Positions 11,251 through 22,395 of a stretch of DNA of 64,000 nt are shown in pieces. Position 1 is the first letter of the stretch, and each line of letters begins with the position of its first letter. This stretch comes from Diphasiastrum complanatum (lineage: Eukaryota; Streptophyta; Lycopodiopsida; Lycopodiales; Lycopodiaceae), in contig CM055095.1 of assembly GCA_029204225.1 (NCBI GenBank), positions 22,572,006 to 22,636,005 on the forward strand, in the 5' to 3' direction. The notes beneath the pieces were generated by a model. The model ran no database searches. It was not told where the DNA came from and saw nothing but the letters and a program-made list of their open reading frames with translations. A program made the position numbers and the translations under genes.

Positions 11251-12830
11251 TTGTTACTTATTAAGTATCAAGATTGCTTTGCATGGACTTATCAAAATTT
11301 GAAGGGTATTCGGACATCAGTGATTGAACAAACCATACCTTTAGTACCTGATGCAGTACCAAAGGTTACAAAGTTCTATCGCTGTAATCCTAATGTGGTA
11401 GACCTGATAAAGAAAGAACTTCAGAGATTGCTTGATGTCGATTTCATTTATGAGATCGAACATACCGAATAAATTTCACTGATTGTCATTGTTCCTAAGA
11501 AAAATGAGAAATTGCGAATCTGTGTGAATCTCAAAGCATTGAATAAAGTGACACGGAAGGATCATTTTCCGTTACCTTTTACTGAAAGCATTTTGGATCG
11601 CCTTGCTGGAGCGGAAGCTTATAGTTTCTTGGATGGATTTAGTGGTTACAACCAGGTTAAGATTGCACCTGTCGATCACCACAAAACTGCTTTTGCAACA
11701 GAATGGGGCACCTATGCTTACAAAGTAATGTCGTTTGGACTCTATAATGCACCAAGTTCATTCCAAAGAGTAATGCAATTTGTCTTTAAAGATTATCTGC
11801 AGAAATTCCTTGAAATTTACTTGGACGACTTGGGAGTTCATAGTACAGATATAGACCACCTGGATCGATTGAAGAAAGTATTTGAAAGATGCCGCAGATA
11901 TGAGATTTCTCTAAATCCAAAAAAATGCCAAATATGGGTTTTGCATGGAGTTGTGCTTGGACATGTGATATCAAGACATGGTATTGCCACCAATTATCCT
12001 AAGATCAAAGTTATTGTGGAATTGCCACCGCCAACAACAATTCAAGAAGTTTATGTGTTTATGGGTCATGCGAACTACTATCAAATTTTTATTATCTTCT
12101 TTGCAGATTTAGCACGACCTATATACAAACTAACTATTGTTCCTATTTGGATAGTAGAGGCATTAGAAGCCTTTGAAAAGTTGAAAAAAGCATTATCTTT
12201 AGCACCAATACTGTGTTCTCCAGATTGGACATTAGAGTTTCATGTTCATACGGATGCCTCAAAATATGCCATTGGATCAGTTTTGACGCAGCCAGGTAAC
12301 TATAAGAAGGATTATCCTATACGATTTGCAAGCAGACAACTTACAGATTCAGAGAAGAATTATTCAACAACAGAACGTGAAGCGCTAGCCATGATTTTTT
12401 CTGTTCGGAAATTTCGTCACTACCTCATGGAAACGCACTTTGCATTTTATACGGATCATCAACCATTACTTTACTTGGTAAATAAGACATGTAATACTGG
12501 ACGTATTGCAAGATGATTACTATTATTGACTGAATTTGACTTTCGAATTGTGGTCAGAAAGGGGAAGCAACATTATCTAGCCGATCATGTTTCACGAATT
12601 GAATTCGCACCAGATAATATTGAAGTGGATGATGAACTGCCAGATGCTGCGTTGTTCTATGTTGAAGCAGTACCTAAGTGGGCGACAGATATTGTTGAGT
12701 ACCTGATGCTAGGACAACTGAATGACTCTTTGACAAAAGTACAGAAAAGACAATTGATTCATAAGGCTCAACCTTATCAATTAATTACAGGGCAATTGTA
12801 TCGTCGTGGATCAAATAATATTTTATGAAG
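11251..12830 (+). pseudogene. gypsy reverse transcriptase and RNase H (copy B)
   Basis: The RT blocks are as in copy A, including SFLDGFSGYNQ and YLDDLGVHS; one TAA (11470) and one TGA (12514) interrupt the frame. RNase H follows with HVHTDASKYAIGSVLTQ (first catalytic Asp), ASRQLTDSEKNYSTTERE (catalytic Glu) and FAFYTDHQPLLYL (third Asp), then KGKQHYLADHVSRIE. It is one continuous polyprotein apart from the stops. Confidence 0.85.
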
Positions 12831-12864
12831 ATGTGTTTTATCGCATGAAGTACCAGATTTAATC

Positions 12865-13946
12865 ATGTTTTCACATGATGGCATGGGTGGAGGACACTTC
12901 TCTACAGATATTACTATTCACAAACTTTTACAATCTGGATGTTGGTGGCCTACGCTTCATAAGGACACAGAAAATTTTATTCAGACATGTGATGTCTGCC
13001 AGCGAACACAACGGCCTACTCACAGAATTATGAACCCTTACATCCGGTTTTATCGCAAGCACCATTTGAAAAATGGGGACTGGATTATGTTGGTCCTATT
13101 CATCCTGTTGTGCAAGGATCTCAGGCCCGATGCATTATTGTCGCAACTAATTATATGACCAAGTGGGTTGAAGCCAAAGCTGTCAAAGTGGCTGATGCGA
13201 AATCTACGGCCAAGTTTCTATATGAAAATATTATAATCAGATTTGGATGTACGATCGAAATTGTCAGTGATCGGGGTACACACTTTGTTAATCAAACAGT
13301 AAAGTGTTTATTGGAAGATTTTTTTATTATATACAGATTTAGTACTCCCTATTATCCCAGAGGAAATGGCCAAGCTGAATCGTCCAATAAGATTCTCTGC
13401 ACCATTATGACAAAGACAATTGAAGCGAGTCGGTCTGATTGGGAACATAAACTGTATGAAGCATTATGGACATTCAGAACCGCTTACAAAAATAGTACAA
13501 ATCAAACACCTTTTCAACTGGTTTATGGTCAAGATATTATGCCAATTGAATTTTTAATCCCATCTTTATGCATAGCAGCAACGGAACGATTAAATGATGA
13601 TCAGTCTTTACAAATTCGCCATGATGCGTTGCACAAATTATGTGAAACTCGATTGATGGCAGTTCATGCCTTAGCAGCAGAGAAAGCCCGCCGCAAGGCA
13701 TGGCACGATCGGCGATTGCATAAGAAAGATCTGGAAGCAGGAGATCTTGCATTGATGTACAAAACCAAGCTGATCAAGGGTAACTTGAAGTTTACTAGGG
13801 AAGGCAAAAATATATTGAGATCAGGCTTGATGAACTATGGCGAAGTAATTTTTGAGCACTTGGATGGGAAACGATTTGATACTCCGATAAATGACAACCG
13901 ATTACGCAAGTTTCGGCAGCCTGCTCCGCCAGTTCAGCAAGCTTGA
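12865..13946 (+). pseudogene. gypsy integrase (copy B)
   Basis: The zinc finger is readable as an HHCC array: HDGMGGGHFSTDITIHKLL, then CDVCQRTQRPTH. The catalytic core gives the first Asp in the broken stretch near 13075-13160, IVSDRGTHFVNQ for the second Asp and YYPRGNGQAESSNKIL for the Glu. The frame changes near 13110-13158, where the two open frames overlap. The C-terminal part (RKAWHDRRLHKKDLEAGDLALMYKT) is the usual gypsy integrase tail without a chromodomain. Confidence 0.8.
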
Positions 13947-14738
13947 TCTCAATATATTTTTTCATTTTATTAATTTTCAATTTTTTGTTTTCAATATTTA
14001 ATTTGCTGACTTTTTTTGGAAAAAGACGGTTGAAAAAAAAAATAAGAAAAGACTGATGAGCAAAAGTCAGGAAGTCATCAGCATAAGGAAACGAAAGCAT
14101 AGTATTTTTATGGAACATGACTTAGAAAACCACTGTTTTGGGTCGATTTGGCCAATACAGTATCAGAAACCTTCGCTGAGCTCTCAGACTGTACATCCAC
14201 CCTTGATTTATCTAAATTGAGGTGGACGAAGGTTTCTGACAAGAAAAAATTCAATTTTTGAGTCAGGCGAATGTTCATTGATATGCCATTTTGGGAACCT
14301 TCGTCGAGCATCATAACATCATTATGAACCTTTGCCGACCTGCTAGATGATCTTAAAATGTCAAAATTAGGTTGTCCATAGGTTCAGATTGTGAAAAAAA
14401 AGCATTTATGACAGTACCTGGGCAAAGGTTCATCCTTCACCAGCCCTAAAAAACGTTCGCCTGATAGGTTCAGATCCCTAGGAACCTTTGCCGAGATTTT
14501 TATAGCCTATTTTTACAGTAATGTACATGCCTACAAATTTTTGTTCAGAACTGATCAGCCCAACTACTATTCAGTGTAATGGACCCACCAAATTCACCTA
14601 TAAGCTGGCTGAATTCGATTCATTCCTCACTTGTGCTAGCGAAGCTCTTGTGAATTTTTCTTGCGACCAAGGCCTTCCAAATTTTCTGCATTGCCTTCTG
14701 ATATATTCTCACGCGGTTATAATTCCAATCTGATCATC
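13947..14738 (+). other. untranslated spacer with GGAACCTTYGCCGA motifs
   Basis: No gene is visible. Between 14165 and 14500 the word GGAACCTTTGCCGA or a close variant appears about six times on both strands (near 14166, 14224, 14289, 14326, 14420 and 14480). In Tat-type elements the space between pol and the extra ORF often carries tandem or short repeats; this is a dispersed version. Confidence 0.5.
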
Positions 14739-15841
14739 ATGTCTTCTATCGATACTTCCCAGTCTCCGCGCTATACTATCCATCGTGATGTCCCATATGC
14801 AACGGACATCATGATTCTTCCTAGCACAAGCGTGGTCACTCAGTGGATGACCCTTGCGAAGCCTCTACTTACTGCAATGGGTATTCATGAGAGAGCCTTT
14901 TCGGGACGCATCAATATGGATTTCATCACTCTTGCCTTCAGTATGTAGAAGGAAGAGACATCCAAGTTTTACATCACCTTCCAAGGAGCCACACACAAGG
15001 TGCACGTCACTGAGGAAGCACTTGCAGCTATAGGAATCTCATCCGGTACGCACACCTCACCCAATCACAAGCACGCCAAGCAGGCCATCATGCCATACAT
15101 TGACCTCACCAACGATCTACATTGGACTAATGATGGTTACCTTCTGGAAGCCATCACTGAGCCTTCCATCCACGTCGCTGCTTAATTGTTGAATCATTTC
15201 CTGATGGTTGGCAACCTCAGGAAAGACCGCATCACATCTCAAATCCTTCACAGGATAGTGGAGTCCCACATCAAGTTGGCTAAAGCCCCTCTTGAACCAT
15301 ATAACTGGTTCAAGACTATTTCTGGTGAGCTCAAGCAAGCTATTAAGGCCAATACAAAGCAGTAGTTCGCCGCTGGCTCTCTATTGTCCCTCTTAGCCGC
15401 TTCTCACTTAGAAAACAGAATCCATGGCTTCCACCTGGATTCTGTGCTTCCGGTTTATGAAGAAACACCAGCCGAGTCTTCTCACCAGGCCTCAAGTTCT
15501 CATAGTCGTTGTCGTCCATGCAGCAAGATCGTAATTCCTGACTCGCCTTCCACATCACAACGTCGTACTAGGCATACCTCGTCAGTTGTGCTTCCACCCC
15601 CTGCTGTTGTTCGCACTAAACTTCCCATTCCCCTCGTCTCTGATGCTTCCCTCGCCTTTGCTCCCATACAAGGACAGTCTGTGACCATTGGGCCTACCAT
15701 TCCCATCACAGCTGCCCAGGCCGCCTCACCCTCGCACACCGAAGCAACCTCACCCAACACACAGTTCTTCATGGATATGTTCGATGATTCCGACCCCCTT
15801 GGGGCCACCGAAATCTTTGAAATCCAGACCCCAGCACCCTT
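14739..15841 (+). pseudogene. extra ORF of Tat-like element, N-terminal part
   Basis: Starting at an ATG in MSSIDTSQSPRYTIHRDV, the frame is readable with stops at about 14946, 15183 and 15361. It encodes a folded-looking part (residues ~1-215, with LEPYNWFKTISGELKQAIKA) followed by a Ser/Pro-rich linker (15470-15840) ending in an acidic DMFDDSDPLGATEIFEIQ. I do not recognise a domain. Its place after integrase and before the LTR fits the additional ORF of Tat-lineage elements, whose function is unknown. Confidence 0.5.
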
Positions 15842-16042
15842 TTAACCCCAATCCCCTGGAAGAGGATTCGGGCATATCCATAAAGCTACTATTGGTGTCA
15901 AAGATGTCAGTCAGCAACCACCCACACAGGGTAGCCCAGCCACACTTCGGGCCGACACAGTTGTCAAGTCACCAAAGCAGTTCGACGCCACGGTGCCTGA
16001 AGGGTTTGAAGACGAGGATATTTTTTAAGAAGAGAAGAGACT

Positions 16043-17128
16043 TTGGCACCTATTCCACGCCTACCATGGACAGTACCATCAGGGTCTCCTGCTGCTGCCA
16101 CCTCCATTGCTGTCGATTCTGGTGATGCTCTCGGGTTAGTTTCAAGCCTTGGGCAAGTGATCCAGTCTATGCTAGATAAAAAAAAAAAAGGAAATGGACA
16201 TAGGATCTCTGTTTTAGGATCCGAAAACACTCTGATCAGCCAAAAAATTGTCCAGCTGGATCGAGAGGTGAAGATAGCCAAGGAACATGAAGAAAAGGCT
16301 AAAAGCGAAAAGACATTGGCCCAGCAACAAGCTGATCACTTGGAAACCTACATCAGCTCCCTGCAAAATGCCCTGACAACCGCACAGGATCAGATAGATA
16401 AGGCAATGCAAGATGCCAAGCAACAGGTGCAGCTACTGAAGGGGCAATTACAAATGGCCGAACAAGATCGCACACGGCTTCAAGGTGAATTGGATGCGAC
16501 CACCCTTGAGCGTGATGCATATCTGCAAACACAAATACCCGATCATCCAGTCACACCGACGGAGATTGCATATTTGTTCAAGAAAGTGGAAACATACAAA
16601 GTGGTCCTTCAGGGATTCCAAGGCCGCTTTGATAGGTTCAAAGGAGTAGCTTCAACCGAGTTGGCAAAGGCAAAAGAGACCATCAACGCCTATGAAAAAA
16701 CCGTCGTTCAAGTGTTGGAAGCCGGACCACAAATCTTCGTCCCGGTCATGCCGCAATTCTCCCCTTCACGCCAAGAGGCTGTACAGATGGATACAGGGGT
16801 TGATTCAAGCATGGACCAGGGGGGAGCTCCAGATCTAGCACATCAACTGCCAACTATACCGGCAGTACAAGCGGGTCCATCATCATCAGGGACAAGCCAT
16901 TTATTCAGAAGGCCCTTCAGCGTCGAGGACCAGATCCAGACCTTCTTAAAGCAGCATCCACATGAGTCCTTGCGTGGTGGATGGGTTCTCAAATTTAAGA
17001 CCTCCGAGATCGAGGCCGGCAAAGAGTTGGACAAAATACCTGCACTGGGAGAGCAGTTGACATGGAGAATCACGGTTTTTGAGAAAACTCCGGAATCAAT
17101 TAGGAGTTACGTCGCCAGCCCTCGCTAG
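16043..17128 (+). CDS. coiled-coil protein, part of the gypsy extra ORF
   Basis: This is the longest intact frame (361 codons) downstream of the gypsy pol. Residues about 70-175 form a long heptad-rich coiled coil (IVQLDREVKIAKEHEEKAKS and beyond, with repeated LQ/AQ/DQ pairs). Then come a Pro/Gln-rich linker (about 235-285) and a folded-looking end (FRRPFSVEDQIQTFLKQHP). It joins, with a stop at 17128, to 17129-17645, which probably belonged to the same protein. No gene family is recognised. It might be an env-like or gag-assisting protein, but no signal peptide or membrane segment is seen, which argues against a true envelope. Confidence 0.5.
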   Translation: MAPIPRLPWTVPSGSPAAATSIAVDSGDALGLVSSLGQVIQSMLDKKKKGNGHRISVLGSENTLISQKIVQLDREVKIAKEHEEKAKSEKTLAQQQADHLETYISSLQNALTTAQDQIDKAMQDAKQQVQLLKGQLQMAEQDRTRLQGELDATTLERDAYLQTQIPDHPVTPTEIAYLFKKVETYKVVLQGFQGRFDRFKGVASTELAKAKETINAYEKTVVQVLEAGPQIFVPVMPQFSPSRQEAVQMDTGVDSSMDQGGAPDLAHQLPTIPAVQAGPSSSGTSHLFRRPFSVEDQIQTFLKQHPHESLRGGWVLKFKTSEIEAGKELDKIPALGEQLTWRITVFEKTPESIRSYVASPR

Positions 17129-17645
17129 TTGCGGGTAGATCCTTATTGCGTGCCAATGCTGCGAAGACAAAAATGGAAAGATTTGGGATTGGCTATGGAT
17201 AAAATCATGATCCATACGCCCAATTGGCCAATCATCCACCAGCCTTACAGCTGGAATATTTCAGTGGATTTCCACCGGGCCTTACAGACATATCAGAGAG
17301 CGACAATCGGCAATGTTTGCAAAAGATCTAACTCTGTTGGCGTCATTGGCAACCAAATGGAACGATTGTCTTCCTACCCTGGCATTTGATCCAAATAAGC
17401 CGATGGCCTCAGAGCAAATCAAAGATCAGCTACCGATTGCTCGACTATATTTCCGTGCGGCTATGATGGGAGGCTCTTGGGAATCCCGCTTCACCTCATG
17501 GACAACTTCCAAGTGGATTGCCAGAGCCCACCGTTGTTTCCTGCCACATAATTTGGATTTCAATACTGCACGCCTTGACTTTATTATGGAGGTGCAGTAT
17601 CATTTAATTAAGATTCGACGCGAAGCCAATAAAATTCCCCAATAA
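17129..17645 (+). pseudogene. C-terminal continuation of the gypsy extra ORF
   Basis: Two overlapping frames (17129-17389 and 17313-17645), joined by a frameshift near 17330, encode a Trp-rich globular-looking segment (NWPIIHQPYSWNISVDFHRAL; GGSWESRFTSWTTSKWIARAH). It ends about 45 bases before a G-rich polypurine run (TGGTGGGGGA, 17681-17690), as expected for the last gene before a 3' LTR. Confidence 0.45.
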
Positions 17646-17689
17646 CTGCATATTGCAGGTGTCGTGGGACCGCCACCAGTTTTGGTGGG

Positions 17690-18400
17690 GGATACTATTG
17701 GAGGGTTTGCGGATCTCAAGACAACCCTAACCCTAGTTAATAAGTGAGAGGGATTTGGCACCCTGTCTGTGTAAGTCCAACCCGATGATCACATAGTTAT
17801 TTGATTGATTAATCAGAAAGTCAATAAAAGGACTTTAGGCCTTTTTGCGGAACTTTTAATGTCGCAGGGCCTAAATGTCAAGTTAGTGAATAAAATTGGG
17901 TTTCCCTCCAATTTTGATGGTTCCCACACTTTTTTAAATTTGAATAAAAAGAGAGGCAAGACTGGACCAATAGGATTCAGAGGCCAGGGTCCTCCTCTCT
18001 ACTATAAAAAGGGACCGACTCAAGTTGTTCCTCATGTTCATTTCCTCATCTCAATAAAGCAGATTGGTTCTCTTTAGAAATGGATTGATGAATGTCCTTG
18101 CTCTTCCTCTCTTCTCCTCCATTTCTCATGCTTTCTTTGGATTTTGCTAATTGTTGGATTTGATCATTATTGGGATTCTTATTTCTTATGCTTTTTGTGA
18201 GAGAGAAAGGGAGAGAGAGAAGAGTAAGTTTCTATCATTGTTGTGGATTTAGGGTTAATGGAAGTAGGGTTAATGGATGTAGTGTTAATGGATGTTAGTG
18301 TTAGGTCCCCCATTCATGTTGAAATCTGAACTATACTATCGCTCTCATGGGAACGAACCTACACGTGACAACTAACTCTGTCTCTTTGATGCTAGATTGA
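17690..18400 (+). repeat. probable 3' LTR of gypsy copy B
   Basis: It follows a polypurine-like TGGTGGGGGA and contains an LTR-style promoter: TATA box CTATAAAAAG at 18002-18011 and AATAAA at 18053-18058. The U5-like part contains about four degenerate TAGGGTTAATGGA units (18249-18305). The 5' partner LTR is absent, so both edges are estimates. The right edge is where copia fragment 2 begins to be readable (about 18415). Confidence 0.5.
18002..18011 (+). promoter_or_regulatory. TATA box in the gypsy B LTR
   Basis: CTATAAAAAG lies about 45 bases upstream of an AATAAA signal inside the presumed LTR, the compact arrangement of plant LTR promoters. Confidence 0.5.
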
Positions 18401-18413
18401 CTAGATCTTGGAT

Positions 18414-18950
18414 TCAGGTTAGGCAAGGAAAGAAACCCACTACAATCTCTGAGAGAAACCCTTCGCTACCAGTCTTGCCTTGTATTTTGTCACACTCCAT
18501 TTGAAAACCCATTTGCATTTGACAGTCTTGCGCTTGTGAGGTAATAGATCCAACGTCCATACCTGGTTCTTCCTCATGGACTCCATCTCTTCGTTCATGG
18601 CTTGGATCCATTTGTCCTTTTCTGGACCTTCAATCGCCTCCTTGAATGTCTGTGGTTCGCCTCTGAACCCGCAGAATTCTTCTCATGTGAAAGCTAAGCT
18701 GTCTGGCAAAAATCTTGTTGGCGCTCTTTGTGGTCTTGTCGACCTTCTAGAATATCCTTCCAGAATAGCTAAGCCTTTGCCCTTGTCTGCTCTACTCGGT
18801 CCGGAACCATCTTGGTTTATAGGAACTGCAGCGGCAGGCTGCCTTTCGAATCTTTCTTCGTCTGATTCGTCGTTCGAATGGGAGACGACTCAAAAATCTT
18901 CGTTTTCGTGTTCGTCCTCTACTCCCTCTAATGTTGGCGGCAGGTCATAG
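18414..18950 (-). pseudogene. copia IN-RT linker and start of RT
   Basis: Read in the right frames, minus-strand DNA gives the RT entry motif of copia: a WMQAMNEEMESM-like block, then CKWVFKWSVTKYKARLVAKGF, which is truncated at about 18415. The preceding 340 bases are the hydrophilic linker between integrase and RT. Frames are broken by several indels. Confidence 0.7.
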
Positions 18951-18952
18951 TA

Positions 18953-19897
18953 CTATCTTTCCAAAACTTCATAGCTAACATGGTCTTTGTTTGCCATTGT
19001 CCTGCTCTTGTCGAATTTGACATCCCTCACTGTTTTCACAGTGTTCGTGTCTAGCATGTAGATTTTGTAGTATGACGAATTATTGTCATAACCTACCAAA
19101 AATCCTTGCTCGACTTTCTTATCAAGCTTCTTGCAAAGCTTATCAGGAATATGTGCATATGCTGCACAACCAAATATTCTGACGTGAGACAGGTTGGGCT
19201 TTCTACCCCACCATAGCTCATGTGGTGTCGCGTGAGAAACACCAAATTTACCTATCCTGTTCTGGATGTATGCAGTTGTAGCTACTGCTTCAGCCCACAG
19301 TGCCCTTGGAGCCTTCGAATAGGCCATCATGCATCTGGCTGCTTCCATTAGGGTCATGTTCTTTCGTTCAGCAACACCATTATGCTGTGGTGTGTAGGCT
19401 GCAGTTCTTCTGTGAATGATGCCACGATCATCGCAGAAGTCAATGAAGCGATTCGAGATATATTCACCACCTCGATCTATTCTAATTTGCTTCACCTTGC
19501 TGCTTGTGCATCTCTCAGTCCAATTCACATATTCTATGAATTTATCGAGTGCTTCAGATTTATTCTGAATAAAATACACTTTGACAAACTTGCTATAGTC
19601 ATCAATGAAGGTTATATAATATTTTGAACCTCCTACTGAGATCACGTTGAATGGACCGCAGATGTCAGAGTGCACCAGCTCCAGAATCTTTGTTGTTCTA
19701 TAGGAGTCTTTGACGAATGGTGTGCGTGACATCTTGCCTTTCAAACATGCATCACAGGTGGCCAAATTGGTTGCATTTGAGATGCTGACCCCTATTATTG
19801 CTCTATGATGACTTGCCTGGTAGAGTGCCATTGAGTTCATGTGGCAAAGTCTTGTGTGCCACAGAGTGTCTGTCGAGTTGTCATGAGTCTGATGCAC
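18953..19897 (-). pseudogene. copia integrase
   Basis: A 314-codon frame opens with LWHTRLCHMNSMALY and CDACLKGKMSRTPF (zinc finger), then the core: LVHSDICGPF, DDYSKFVKVYFIQNKSE, RIDRGGEYISNRF and YTPQHNGVAERKNMTLME with the catalytic Glu. The C-terminal block RIFGCAAYAHIPDKLCKKLDKK and VRDVKFDKS is standard. It is open throughout, but the element lacks the rest of pol. Confidence 0.85.
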
Positions 19898-20347
19898 CTA
19901 ACCTGCAAGTAGGCGTACCTTCAAATGATATAGGTTCTCTTTCCTTCTGCCTTGAGCAATGAGTGTGCTTGTGCTGGCATCAATCATGTTGCATGCTTCG
20001 TTAGAAAACGTCACACGCATCCTTGCATCTGCTATTCTTGCTACAGAGATCAAGTCTTGCTGCAGAGTTGGCACGAACAGAACGTCTTCGAGTCGTCTGT
20101 CTCTGTCGTTGGTGTTGAGCCAGAGTGAACCAATACCGTTCACCTGATGTCTAGATCCATTTCCAAGAACTATGAATCTTAAGGGATCTGCACTTCTGAA
20201 ATCAGACATGATTTGTCTTGATGTCACGAAGTGCGAGGTGGCTCCTGAATCCAAGATCACCTCGTGCGTGTCAGACGTTGATGCTGCACACACATCTTCA
20301 CAGATGTAGGCGGTCAAACAATTTTTGTTCGTTCTTTCTTCGCCCAT
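19898..20347 (-). pseudogene. copia protease
   Basis: The 149-codon frame carries VILDSGATSHFVTSR (protease active site DSG), the flap-like IVLGNGSRHQVNGIG and the following LEDVLFVPTLQQDLISVARIAD. It ends in a stop a few codons before the integrase frame. Upstream of the first ATG there is no gag, only AT-rich DNA. Confidence 0.8.
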
Positions 20348-20350
20348 CTA

Positions 20351-21054
20351 TATAAATCTACAAAACAACAAACAAAAGACTTTTACTTTTTATTGCATAA
20401 TAAATAAGATCAATCACTAAAAGTATATGTGGAATAATTGAATCACTTACTTACAATTGATTTTCTGTCTACTATCAAGATCCAAATATTGAATGTTGAG
20501 AGCTCTGTGAAGATATACATGTTGAATTAAAACCTTGGTGATAGATTGAACTGCAGTTGAAACTTTGAAATCAATGATTATTCATTTTCAAGAGCTTCTA
20601 TATGTATTATCATTCATCTTCTTTTTCGAAATGGGTCTTTTGGTTGATGGATGCATCTAAATTCATTGATAATATATTCTTAGTATCCATTGACCTTCTG
20701 AATTTTTTTCATTGCAAACACTCATACCATCAATCGTATCTCTTGGTCTTTGACTATGATTTGTCATTTCTATATGAAATAAGCATTGAAAGAATAAAAA
20801 AGATCTATGTAAATGACTAGATGATCCTAACCAGAGAGATTAGTTTAACTGTAGTTTTTATAAGTGACCAAGAGTTCACATAAGCGGGCAGCAAAAAAGA
20901 ATATGGACAACAACTATTACGGTGAGAGTTTTAATATTGCCAAAATATGGTCAAGAAAGTCTAACAGTTAGGCATCCATCCATCACTGTTACACTTCTTG
21001 ACAGATGTAAAAAGCTCAATGGCCCACTTGGGCGTTTAAAGTGTGCGTCAATAA
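20351..21054. other. AT-rich noncoding DNA
   Basis: No domain or convincing exon is seen. The short frame at 20602-20820 is Phe/Tyr/Ile-rich and looks like chance. Confidence 0.5.
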
Positions 21055-21875
<821 letters not shown>

Positions 21876-22132
21876 CACGTAGATTGACAAAGTTCTATTA
21901 ATATAAATCACCAAAATAAATTCATTTTCTGCCTGCATTATTTTTTATGCTTAACCATTCTATGTACGTTATCGTTTGTAGCTCATTAAAAATAGTATAA
22001 CTTTTTAACCATAGCTCCGATTGAGACGAAAACTATACCATTGGAAAAAAAATTTCAATTTCAGTGAGCTACATTACGTAGATTTCAAATTTGAGAGTAG
22101 ATGATTGGTCCATGTGTAAGCAAAATTTGAGA

Positions 22133-22395
22133 AAATCTTTACAAAAGGATCTTTTTTGGATTTAGAACTCCTCTAATATGACAATTTTTCACATGTTAGA
22201 CTTTAATCTGTATTATATATGACTCTAGATAAAACAAACACTCTTAAGAGGAAAATAATTTTGAAACAAATAAGTACCGAACTATAGCTAAGAGAGAATG
22301 TTAAAAATATAAAAACAATTTGGTCATTCTTGTGTGAATGCCACCAAAACCATTAGGAGAGTTCTGAATCCAAAAAAGACATTGTAAGGTATGCC
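22133..22395. mobile_element. MITE-like element 2
   Basis: The left end TCTTTACAAAAGGATCTTTT and the right end, whose reverse complement reads CCTTACAATGTCTTTTTTGG, are inverted copies that run about 40 bases to ACTCCTCTAAT. The element is about 260 bp and noncoding. It shares its ends with element 1. Confidence 0.45.

Larger units (their letters stand above)
9400..18400 (+). mobile_element. Ty3/gypsy (Tat/Athila-like) copy B with extra 3' ORF
   Basis: The plus-strand order is gag C-terminus (9470-9876), protease (9955-10316), linker (10418-11124), reverse transcriptase and RNase H (11251-12830), integrase (12865-13946), a ~570-bp untranslated spacer, an extra ORF region (14739-17645) and a probable 3' LTR (about 17690-18400). 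The 5' LTR and most of gag are absent. A second ORF set downstream of pol is a known trait of some Tat-lineage and Athila elements. Many stops make it non-autonomous. Both edges are approximate. Confidence 0.8.
18415..20350 (-). mobile_element. Ty1/copia fragment 2
   Basis: The minus strand encodes protease (20347-19898), integrase (19897-18953), a linker and the first blocks of reverse transcriptase (18611-18414). Gag, most of RT, RNase H and both LTRs are missing. The protein resembles copia element 3 (39.3-42 kb) and differs from copia 1. Confidence 0.85.

Noticed and set aside
15500-16281. Minus-strand frames 15500-15808 and 15964-16281
   Set aside because: They overlap the better plus-strand frame of the gypsy extra ORF and show no domain.
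16043-17128. Envelope gene of an endogenous retrovirus
   Set aside because: No signal peptide, transmembrane segment or cleavage site is visible; a coiled-coil ORF of a Tat-like element fits better.
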